Shown here one piece after another: positions 1 through 8,800 of a stretch of DNA of 64,000 nucleotides. This stretch comes from Mucilaginibacter sp. UR6-11. Its GTDB lineage: Bacteria; Bacteroidota; Bacteroidia; Sphingobacteriales; Sphingobacteriaceae. The stretch spans positions 270,985 through 334,984 of the forward strand of contig NZ_JAJIWO010000006.1 of assembly GCF_020880695.1 (NCBI RefSeq). The letters run 5' to 3'. A program made the translations under genes and the position numbers. The notes under the pieces are model-generated. The model searched no databases, had not been told where the DNA came from, and was given only the letters and a program-made list of their open reading frames with translations. Numbering within the stretch: position 1 is the first letter of the stretch; each line of letters opens with the position of its first letter.

Positions 1-27
1 GATTAGCTTTTTCATTTGTATTATTTA

Positions 28-3024
28 TTAAAATGATGCGTTTAAACCAAAACTGAATGTGCGGGTTTTAGGGTAAAAATCCCTGTTGTCAATACCTGGG
101 GTTAAACCGCCGATGTTGATTTCCGGATCAACACCACGATATTTGGTGATGACAAAAATATTATTGCCCGACGCATATAAACGGATGCTTTTAATAGCCT
201 GGATACGTGGCTTAATAGTATATCCTAAAGTTGCATTATCTAAACGCAGGTATGAGCCACTTTCAAGGAAACGGTCTGATATCAGATAAGCGTTGATGTC
301 CTTAAAAGACTCGCCCAGTGTAAACCTCGGGATATTCTGCAATTTTGAGTCCGCCGGATTATTTAAAGCTGCAAGCGTGGCATTCAATATCTGATTACCA
401 TATACGCCACGAATCAGGAAGTTAAAATCAAAGTTCTTATAAAAGAAACTATTAGTCCAGCCATAAACTATTTTAGGCTGTGCATTACCGGTTATGCGTT
501 GATCAGTCGTGAGCGGCTGTGCGGCGGTAGTGCTGCCATCTGCTTTTTGATACGTGCTTAAACCCGCTGCATTTTTACCCAAATAATGCCAAAGGTAATA
601 AGTGCCAATCGCATAACCCGGCTCTATGATCTGACTATAATTACCGGATTGTCCCTTCCCACCTAACTGTGCTGTTTGGATATAATTAACTGCAAACTTA
701 TCATTTGATAAACTTTCAACCACGTTATCATTATGTGATACGTTTAATGAAGTGCGCCAGGTAAAACTATTTGTTTTAACCGCTACAGCGCTCAATACAA
801 CCTCTATACCGCTATTTTTTATTTTACCAACGTTAGCAGTTAAAACAGGATAGGCATATTGGGTTGATGATACTGAATAGTTTGTGATCAGATCGGAAGT
901 TTTCTTGATGTAATAATCAACAGAACCGGTAATACGGTTTTTTAGCAAGCCGAAATCCAAACCAATGTTGGTAGTTGCCGTGCTCTCCCATTTCAGGTCG
1001 GTGTTCTCATTACGTACCGGGCCTATAGAGTTAGTGATTACGCCGTTACTTAAAAATTTGCCGCCTGCGCCATATATTAAACGCGCCGTGAACGCATCAA
1101 AACCTAAACTGTTACCTGATACACCATAGCCAGCCCTTAATTTCAAGTCGCTGATTACAGGAGCGCTTTCCATAAATTTCTCGCTAATTATTTTCCAACC
1201 GGCTGATACCGCTGGGAAATAACCATGGCGCTGGTCTAACCCAAATCCTGACGAACCATCCTCTCTTAACGAAGCTTGCAGCAAATATTTATCAGCATAC
1301 TGATACTGGGCACGACCATAGTAAGATATGATCCTTAATGTTGATATATAGGCCGGGTTAAATATAACTTGAGAAAGACTTGTTGGATTTGAAAAAGACA
1401 AATTATTGTAAGTTAAATTATCATTGGAAAACCCTTGTGTTTGAACGCCAAAACCATCGTTTGTACGGTCTTGTTGATAAGAATAGCCGCCCAACAATTT
1501 AATCGAACTAAGGCCAAAGTCCTTATCATAATTTAAGTAAGCTTCTACAACGTTGCTATTGTTGGTATAAGCAGCGCGGTTGGCTACGCCATTTGCACCA
1601 ACTGCGATGCCTGACTGGCTGTTATAATAGGTATTTACGTTATTTTGATTTTTTTGGGTCGATCCGGTAAGCGTAAATTTCAAACCTTTTGCAATATCAA
1701 CTTGTGCTATACCGTTAATCAGTGTTTTACTATCATCTGTTTCGATAAAGTTATTGTCGATCAATGACAGCGGATTTAAAGTACCACTACCTGTACGTGT
1801 ATAGTTTTCTTTATAAGAACCATCCGGATTAAACGGACTTACAGTTGGCAAGTAAAATAAAATACCTGACAGCACCTGACTTTGAACAATATCATAGCTT
1901 TTGGTTGCACTGTTAGTTAATGTTAGGCCCAGTTTTAAACGATCGTTAAAAAAACGTTGGTTTATATAGCCTTTATATATGGTACGCTCCAGACTTGTAT
2001 TTTTCAGGATACCATTGTTTTTCATATAATTCACACTGGCGCCATATTCTGAATTAGCGCCGGCACCACTATATGCCAGGTTATGGCTTTGCGAATAGCC
2101 TGTTCTTTCGGCCAATTTTTGCCAGTTGGTATTTGAGCCATCGTCATCTATCGGTTTTGCTAGTGGTGTAACCCCATTATCTGCCAAATATTTACGCAAT
2201 TCGTCGCCCGTAAGTACATCAATATTTTTTGACACCTTTTCCATTGCCCCGTAAGCACTATAGGTTAACTTGGTTTGGCCCATTTTAGCTTTACGTGTCG
2301 TAACCATAATAACCCCATTTGCAGCGCGTGAACCATAAATAGCGGTAGAAGATGCATCCTTTAAAACATCTATGCTTTCTATATCAGCCGGCGCCAACAG
2401 GTCAATAGATGCACCGGGAACGCCGTCAATCACATAAAAAGGCTGCTGTGCGGCGCCTTCACGCAACGTCGAAGGGCCTCGTAAAATAGTAGCCGGCGGT
2501 TTGTTAGGGTCACCACTTTTGGTAATATTTAAACCGGCAACTTTACCTTGCAATAACTCGGCAGGCGTAGTTAATACGCCTTGATTAAATTCTTCTGCCT
2601 TTACAGAAGTAATAGCGCCCGTTACATCTTTACGGCTTGACGTACCATAACCAATTACAACTACGTCTTTTAACTGCTTGGTATCTGTGATGAGAGTAAC
2701 TTTAATAGTTGTTTTATTACCTACGGTTATTTCTTTAGGTGCAGATCCCAAAAAAGTAAACCTGATAACATCATCAGCACCACTAACACTTACCTGGAAA
2801 GCACCATTGTTATCAGTAGTTGTAGCTATTCCAGAACTTTTAACAGTGACGGTTACCCCGGGTAATGTTAAATTATTTTCGTCAGTGACGGTCCCTTTTA
2901 CTATCCTGCCTTGCTGAAAAGCGAATGCACCTGCCGAGATCAACAACATGCACAATGAGAGCAACACTGCTTTCCGCTTAAAAGAAAAAAAAGATTTTAA
3001 AATAATTTGGTAATTTTTTTTCAT
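28..3024 (-). CDS. SusC/RagA-family TonB-linked outer membrane porin
   Basis: Outer-membrane TonB-dependent importer of glycans or other oligomers, the SusC half of a SusCD pair. The 998-residue protein has a signal peptide (about residues 1-36), a CarboxypepD_reg-like beta-sandwich (about 44-125) that is the hallmark of SusC/RagA proteins, a TonB-box-like stretch (VVVIGYG), a plug domain (about 130-245, containing YVIDGVPG and IYGSRAANGVI) and a long barrel ending in an aromatic C-terminus (ASF). Length fits the family (about 950-1100). ATG start; no clear Shine-Dalgarno. The stop lies 27 bp from the window edge, so the expected SusD lipoprotein would be just outside. Substrate cannot be read from the sequence; no sigma/anti-sigma pair is seen upstream. 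Confidence 0.95.
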   Translation of the reverse strand: MKKNYQIILKSFFSFKRKAVLLSLCMLLISAGAFAFQQGRIVKGTVTDENNLTLPGVTVTVKSSGIATTTDNNGAFQVSVSGADDVIRFTFLGSAPKEITVGNKTTIKVTLITDTKQLKDVVVIGYGTSSRKDVTGAITSVKAEEFNQGVLTTPAELLQGKVAGLNITKSGDPNKPPATILRGPSTLREGAAQQPFYVIDGVPGASIDLLAPADIESIDVLKDASSTAIYGSRAANGVIMVTTRKAKMGQTKLTYSAYGAMEKVSKNIDVLTGDELRKYLADNGVTPLAKPIDDDGSNTNWQKLAERTGYSQSHNLAYSGAGANSEYGASVNYMKNNGILKNTSLERTIYKGYINQRFFNDRLKLGLTLTNSATKSYDIVQSQVLSGILFYLPTVSPFNPDGSYKENYTRTGSGTLNPLSLIDNNFIETDDSKTLINGIAQVDIAKGLKFTLTGSTQKNQNNVNTYYNSQSGIAVGANGVANRAAYTNNSNVVEAYLNYDKDFGLSSIKLLGGYSYQQDRTNDGFGVQTQGFSNDNLTYNNLSFSNPTSLSQVIFNPAYISTLRIISYYGRAQYQYADKYLLQASLREDGSSGFGLDQRHGYFPAVSAGWKIISEKFMESAPVISDLKLRAGYGVSGNSLGFDAFTARLIYGAGGKFLSNGVITNSIGPVRNENTDLKWESTATTNIGLDFGLLKNRITGSVDYYIKKTSDLITNYSVSSTQYAYPVLTANVGKIKNSGIEVVLSAVAVKTNSFTWRTSLNVSHNDNVVESLSNDKFAVNYIQTAQLGGKGQSGNYSQIIEPGYAIGTYYLWHYLGKNAAGLSTYQKADGSTTAAQPLTTDQRITGNAQPKIVYGWTNSFFYKNFDFNFLIRGVYGNQILNATLAALNNPADSKLQNIPRFTLGESFKDINAYLISDRFLESGSYLRLDNATLGYTIKPRIQAIKSIRLYASGNNIFVITKYRGVDPEINIGGLTPGIDNRDFYPKTRTFSFGLNASF

Positions 3025-3495
3025 AAGTTTTGATTAAATTTTATACCCCTGTTTATTGTGAAAAATACCCTCCGTTAAATTAAGGCGAACATATTTTATA
3101 CAAAATAAGGCTTATGTTATTAGGAAGAAATAAATTAGATATTAACTTATTAACAAAAAAATAAGGAATAAAGGTATTATTCCGTCCGAAACAGATATTA
3201 TTTTTATTCATAATATCCTTATCTGCAAGATAAAATGGAAGCTTTACCCTTAATTGGGGTCAACGAAAAAGGCCCTCTCCGATGGTGAAGTATGTTACTG
3301 CTATGAAACAGATTCGATCGATCCGCCGAAAGTGATCGGCGCCTGAAAACTAGTGAGATTAATCGATCAGTCTCATAGTTACGTTGACATTTCTGGAATT
3401 ATGGATCGGCTGTAGAAAAACACTACCAACACTTTCCGAATAAATAAGAAGAGGCTGTCCTATATTTTATGGGACAGTCTCTTCTTATTGAGCAT
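3025..3495. other. Intergenic region upstream of the SusC gene
   Basis: About 470 bp without a convincing gene. It must contain the promoter of the SusC-type porin on the reverse strand; the part next to its start is very AT-rich. I found no good match to the Bacteroidota -7/-33 promoter consensus. The right end holds a strong hairpin, listed separately. Confidence 0.6.
3443..3489 (-). terminator. Long near-perfect hairpin, likely terminator
   Basis: Two arms of about 18 bases (about 3444-3461 and 3471-3489; core GGCTGTCC / GGACAGTC) flank a short T/A-rich loop, with a single G:T-type mismatch. It begins 7 bp after the stop codon of the reverse-strand small membrane protein, the right place for its terminator. 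A-rich and T-rich outer arms would let it work on both strands. The core also resembles terminal repeats of some insertion sequences, but no transposase is nearby. Confidence 0.65.
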
Positions 3496-3717
3496 CTAGC
3501 CCGCGGCTATCGTATGGAGATGATGCAAATCTGTGGTCTTGCGCTGTTTACCAGGTTTGGGTTTCAGGTAATCACTCATATGTTCATCATGTAACTGCCG
3601 CGCAGAAGTAGTACGTTTAATATACAACCATGTAATAGCGCCGGCTGCAATTACGCCGGTAACGGCAACAGCTATCCAAAGACCGTTGTTGCTTTCTTTA
3701 ATAAATGGGTTTTTCAT
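3496..3717 (-). CDS. Small single-pass membrane protein
   Basis: A 73-residue protein with a polar start, one clear transmembrane segment (about residues 13-33, rich in Ala, Val, Ile and Gly) followed by Lys/Arg, then a basic, His-rich cytoplasmic tail. This resembles the N-terminal part of small YtxH-like envelope proteins of Bacteroidota, but I see no diagnostic motif and assign no function. ATG start. It stands alone: the forward 111-residue gene is divergent from it, with a shared 134-bp region between them, and a strong hairpin follows its stop. Confidence 0.6.
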   Translation of the reverse strand: MKNPFIKESNNGLWIAVAVTGVIAAGAITWLYIKRTTSARQLHDEHMSDYLKPKPGKQRKTTDLHHLHTIAAG

Positions 3718-3851
3718 AGTTTGTGTCGATTAACTAAATAGCAACAGACCAAATTCCGTGCCTACATTTTTCTGTTTATCGTACTCCGGTAAAAGTTTAC
3801 CATACCGCAAACATTCCCGGCGTTTACAACTTATCTTATTAAACTAGAGAG

Positions 3852-4187
3852 ATGGACGACGCAGCATTCGGGGAACAATTTAAGCCTGTTCATGTACCCC
3901 CGACTTTTGACGAGGCCGAGAACTTACAAGACCAGGTGATATTTGCATTGGCGGAACTGAACGAGGGCAAAGCCGAACACGTGATCCGTAAACTGGAATC
4001 ACTCAAACCGGATGCTCCAACAAAGGTGGTAATTGCAAATGCGCACCAGATACTGACAGAATTGTACGAAAAAAGCCTGATTGCAGGAAATGGCGAGGAA
4101 GGCGGACTTGTTTACAATTTACATAAAGTGACCCGGGCGAACGACGGCAAGGTTAACCCTACCCTTTTGGTTCCCGGCTTAGATTAA
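3852..4187 (+). CDS. Hypothetical soluble protein, 111 residues
   Basis: Not recognised. The protein is acidic, lacks signal peptide and membrane segment, and has a predicted helical core (about residues 22-75, with AELNEGKAEHVIRKLESL and ANAHQILTELYEKSL) between extended ends, the C-terminus being NPTLLVPGL. The helical middle could be a small repeat or dimerisation unit. ATG start preceded by a purine stretch (agagag) that may serve as ribosome binding site. It is divergent from the small membrane protein and convergent with the lone receiver gene. Codon use looks like that of its neighbours, supporting a real gene. Confidence 0.6.
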   Translation: MDDAAFGEQFKPVHVPPTFDEAENLQDQVIFALAELNEGKAEHVIRKLESLKPDAPTKVVIANAHQILTELYEKSLIAGNGEEGGLVYNLHKVTRANDGKVNPTLLVPGLD

Positions 4188-4287
4188 GCTGAGGTACTTG
4201 TACACTTGTCGAGTTCATTCATATCCTGTTAAGAAGGTTGTCTCCCGTGGCAAACCTAATAGCAGGGTAACTATATAGCTTAGACCT

Positions 4288-4653
4288 CTAAAGAACCTGT
4301 TGGGCAACTTTTGCCAGTAAATGATCAATACTAAAAGGTTTGGCAACAAAATCGTTGGGAGCTCCCGGCAAATGCATATATTCAACCAGGTCATGCTGAC
4401 CCGAGATCAGGATGACCGGCAAGTGAGCAGTGGTATCATTTTGTTTAATATGCTGACAGATAGCCCGCCCGTCGACATCTCCGAGCACGATATCCATTAA
4501 AACAAGGTTTGGCTGAAAATTGGTAATATCCTCAAATACAGTCTCACCATTTACTGATGTCCTGGTCTCATAACCCGCGTCGGATAGTAATAAAGCTAAT
4601 ATTTCAAGGACGTCATCATCGTCATCCAGGATCAGGATTTTTTTACTTTTCAT
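4288..4653 (-). CDS. Single-domain response regulator (receiver only)
   Basis: A 121-residue stand-alone receiver domain, presumably phosphorylated by one of the two upstream kinases and acting through protein contact, as it has no output domain. Acidic pocket at the start (ILDDDDD, about residues 8-14), phospho-acceptor Asp54 in VLMDIVLGD, the conserved Ser/Thr region (ILISGQHD) and the Lys of FVAKPF are present. It is the last gene of a reverse-strand operon: poly-HAMP kinase, 11 bp, receiver-kinase, 30 bp, this gene. Could be a phosphorelay shuttle or a CheY-like effector. Confidence 0.93.
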   Translation of the reverse strand: MKSKKILILDDDDDVLEILALLLSDAGYETRTSVNGETVFEDITNFQPNLVLMDIVLGDVDGRAICQHIKQNDTTAHLPVILISGQHDLVEYMHLPGAPNDFVAKPFSIDHLLAKVAQQVL

Positions 4654-4683
4654 TTTAAAAACGGTATCATTTTTACTAATATT

Positions 4684-5886
4684 TTATACCGCAGGGATCG
4701 TAAACCTGATGGTCGTACCAACTCCTACATTACTTTGTACTTCTATTTCGCCCCCGTGCTGGGTAACAAAGTCACTAACCAGCAACAGGCCAAGCCCGCT
4801 GCCTTGTTCATTATTGGTACCAGACAAGGACCGTTGATCCTTGTTCCGGAATAAACGCTCCTTCATCTCAGCAGTCATACCTATGCCGGAATCTTCCACA
4901 AAGATGCAGGCCATCTGCGCATTCCGTTGAGCGTTGAGCCGAACGGTCCCGCCCTCTGGGGTATATTTAATGGCATTAGTGACCAGATTTTGAACAATTG
5001 ATCGCAGCATTAGTGTGTCCGCCATCACTTCCATGTCTTTGGGGATATGATTGTGCAGCTTAATACTTTTTTGTTGCGCGTTCGCTTTTAACAGTTCCAG
5101 TGATTCTTCAATACCATCCGCAAGCCGGATTCTTTCCGGATAAAAGCTGGTTTTCTGGCTTTGCTTTTTGGCCCATTCGATCACCTCGTTAAGCTGGCTG
5201 AGCAGTTTATTCGAGGTGCGATGGATGATTTGGGACAGTTGCCTGACCTGACCCGGGCTCAGGCTTTCCGGGTCTTCGCTTAATTTACCGGAAGAAGCCA
5301 ACAAAGCAGTAAGCGGATTGCGCAGGTCATGTGACATTACAGAAAGGAACTTATCTTTTGACACATTAAGCGCCTGCAATTCCTGATTAATGCTTTCCAG
5401 GGCCAGTGTACGTTCGAGCACGCGTTGTTCCAGCTCGTGGTTTAGTTGAACCAGGTCGTCATTAATCGCCTTAAGCTTTTCTTCCTGCTTAGTTAATAGT
5501 TGGTTCTTTTGATATAATTCGGCAAACACAGCCACTTTTGATCGCAGTATTTCGGGATTAAAAGGTTTCCGGATAAAATCCACCGCACCGGCCTGATAAC
5601 CTTTAAACATAGCGGCTTCCTCATAATCATGCGCCGTAATAAAAATAATCGGGATCTGCTTCAGTTTATCCCGTTGATAAATCAGCTCTGCGGTTTCATA
5701 GCCATCCATAATGGGCATTTTGACGTCAAGCAGAATTAAGGAAAAATCTTCCTCATGCAATAGTAACCGCAAAGCTTCACGACCGGAATTTGCGCGGGAA
5801 AACACATAATTTTCATTTTCCAGCGCCACTTCCATCGCTAACAGGTTATTGTCATTATCGTCAACCAACAATATTTTTACAGGCAT
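4684..5886 (-). CDS. Receiver-histidine kinase hybrid (REC-HisKA-HATPase)
   Basis: A soluble 400-residue protein with a receiver domain first (residues 1-120, phospho-acceptor Asp54 in LLDVKMPIMDGYE, Lys in IRKPF), a coiled coil (about 125-175), HisKA (phosphorylatable His186 in SVMSHDLRNPL) and HATPase_c (N box NLVTNAIKY, G boxes GIGM and GSGLGLLL). No membrane segment or signal peptide. This order (REC before kinase) suggests kinase activity is controlled by phosphotransfer from a partner; the poly-HAMP kinase, whose gene ends 11 bp upstream, is the obvious candidate. ATG start. Confidence 0.93.
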   Translation of the reverse strand: MPVKILLVDDNDNNLLAMEVALENENYVFSRANSGREALRLLLHEEDFSLILLDVKMPIMDGYETAELIYQRDKLKQIPIIFITAHDYEEAAMFKGYQAGAVDFIRKPFNPEILRSKVAVFAELYQKNQLLTKQEEKLKAINDDLVQLNHELEQRVLERTLALESINQELQALNVSKDKFLSVMSHDLRNPLTALLASSGKLSEDPESLSPGQVRQLSQIIHRTSNKLLSQLNEVIEWAKKQSQKTSFYPERIRLADGIEESLELLKANAQQKSIKLHNHIPKDMEVMADTLMLRSIVQNLVTNAIKYTPEGGTVRLNAQRNAQMACIFVEDSGIGMTAEMKERLFRNKDQRSLSGTNNEQGSGLGLLLVSDFVTQHGGEIEVQSNVGVGTTIRFTIPAV

Positions 5887-5897
5887 TAGTTATTATT

Positions 5898-8800
5898 TTA
5901 TTTAATCAGCCATACCCTCATCAGGGATAAAAGCTGGTCGGTTTTAACCGGTTTAGTAATATAATCAGACGCTCCGGAGGAAATACACTTCTGCCGGTCG
6001 CCTATCATAGCTTTGGCTGTTACCGCTATAATGGGCAGGTTCTTGTTTCTGGGCTCTTTGCGGATCATTTGGATGGTCTCATAACCATCCATTTCGGGCA
6101 TCATGATATCCATCAATACAATGTCGATACTTTTGTCTTTATTGAGCAATTCCAGGGCTTCGCGTCCGCTTTCTGCCGTAATCACGTCTATATTAGATCG
6201 CTCAAATACAGCCGTAAGCGCAAACAGATTACGTACATCATCATCAACAACCAATACTTTCTTCCCATCCAGTACATCAGTTGTGACTCTGATGCCATCG
6301 ATCATTTTCAGTTTGCTTTCGCTGATATATTTTTTATCTATATGCAACAGCACCAGGATCTCTTCAAGCAGGTAAATATGAGATGAAGGGGTTTTGGTGA
6401 TGATTTTATGATTCAGTCGTTTAAGCTGGATCAGTTCATCCTGCGTAAAATCACGCGCCGAATGCAGGATGATAGTTGTTTCCTGCTGTTTGAGCGAGTT
6501 AATTCTACCAAGCAGATCCAGACCGTTTGCATCCGGTAACGTAAAGTCCAGGACGATACAGTCAAACAACTCTTTTTTCAGTATGGCCAATCCCTTTTTC
6601 GCGGTCGCCGCGCCAAAAACTTCGATGCGGTCATTAGCTAACAGTTCCGAGAGTCGTTGAAGTTCGTTTTCATTATCTTCGATGATCAGTACCCTTTTTT
6701 TGCTATGCTCATAAAAGTTAACGATGCCGGCAATCAGTTCATGGAGGGAGGTATTAGACAAAGGCTTCAGGTTGAATGTTTTAGCACCAAACTTCAGAGC
6801 CATTTGTTTATTATCCTCGCCCGATATAACGTGTACCGGCACGTGGCGAAGATTAATGTCAGTTTTAAGCAGCTTCAGTATTTTCCAGCCATTTGATTCG
6901 GGCATATTTACGTCCAGCGTGATGGCTACCGGATTGTATTTGATAATGCTTTCAAATATTTCCAGGTAGCTAATCGCAACCACAACCTTCAGTTCCAGGT
7001 CATGCGCCTTATCAATAAGTATCTTGGTAAAACGGATGTCGTCCTCAATCACCAGCAACACTTTATCTTCAGCCAGGATATTATGACGATCATCATCAAT
7101 AACCAGTTCAGAGGTATCGATAAGGCTGGCACGCAGGTGAGCTACCGGAGAGCTTTCTTTTACTTTAACCGGCACAGATTTTTCTTCCTTATATTTCAGC
7201 GGTAGGTATAAAGTGAATACACTGCCTTTACCCAGTTCGCTGCCTACTGTAATTGTACCACCTAATAATTCAGCAAAACCTTTACTAATGGACAATCCTA
7301 AACCTGTACCACCATATTTACGACTGGTAGAGCCTTCGGCCTGTTGAAAGGCCTCAAAAATAATACCCTGAGTATTTTTGGAGATGCCGATGCCTGAATC
7401 CTCAATCGAGAAGGCGACGGTTTCCGATCCGGCAAGGGGATTTTCCTGGCCCGAGCCGGGCCGGAAAACATGCAGTTTAACGCGCCCCTTTTCGGTAAAC
7501 TTAAAGGCGTTGGATAGTAGGTTCTTCAATATCTGGTTGAGGCGCTGCATGTCAGTTTCCATCAGCTCGGGCAGGCCTTCTTCCAGCTCAATCTCGAATT
7601 TCAGACTCTTCGCTTCTGAAATAGGTTTAAAGGTTGATTCAGCAAATGAGGCGATTTCTTTAAAGCTAACCGGCATCACGTCGGCCGCAATCACACCTGA
7701 TTCTATCTTAGACAAATCCAAAATATCGTTAATCAGCTGGATCAGGTCACCACCGCAGGAATGAATGGTTTTGGCAAACATTCGCTGCTTTTCGGTTAGG
7801 TTACCTTCCGGATTTTCAAAAAGCTGCTGGGCCAGAATCAATAAACTGTTTAATGGGGTTCGCAGCTCGTGCGACATATTAGCCAAGAACTCTGATTTAT
7901 ATTTTGACGTTAGCGTCAGCTGCTCAGCTTTTTCTTCCAGCGAACGGCCCTTATCATGTAATTCATCATTCGCCCGTCTTAATTCTTCCTGTTGCGCGGA
8001 AAGCTCACCGGCAAGTGACTGGGATTGAGACAGTAATTCTTCGGTACGTGTATTAGTTTCGATATTATTTAACACGATACCAATACTCTCTGTCAACTGG
8101 TCCAAAAAGTCAATGTGAGTATCGCTGAAATTCTCAAATGACGCGAGTTCAATAACCGCTTTGACATTATTCTCGAACAGTACCGGCAAGATTACCAGGT
8201 CAATAGGCGCGGCATTGCCGATACCTGAACTGATTTGCAAATACTCGTTAGGAACATTAGCCAGCCGAATACGTTCTTTGTCGGTCGCGCATTGGCCGAT
8301 CAATCCTTCACTCATTGAGAATTCCTGATTGATCAGTCTGCGGCTTTTTTGTGCATAGCCTGCAAACAGCTTTAATTTAACTTCATCAGCGCCTTCGGGC
8401 TGTTCTAAAATATAAAATGCTCCATAACGGGCGTTTACCAGTTCTGCCAATTCTGACAATACTTTGTTAGCCACAGCGTTCCGGTCGCGTTGCCCTTGTA
8501 GCATCTGCGCGAATTTAGCCAGGTTGGATTTTAACCAATCCTGCTCGTGGTTACGCAGGGTGGTGCCTTTAAGGTTGGCGATCATCTGGTTAATGGTATC
8601 CTTTAAAGCTTCAAGTTCGCCTTTTGCTTCCACACGGATGGTCCGGGTCAAGTCGCCCTTGGTTACCGCCGATGCTACTTCGGATATGGAACGCACCTGC
8701 ACGGTTAAGTTTTGCGCCAGCTGGTTTACGTTTTCCGTCAAATCCTTCCAGGTGCCTGATGCGCCCGGCACACTTGCCTGACCACCCAAACGGCCCTGTA

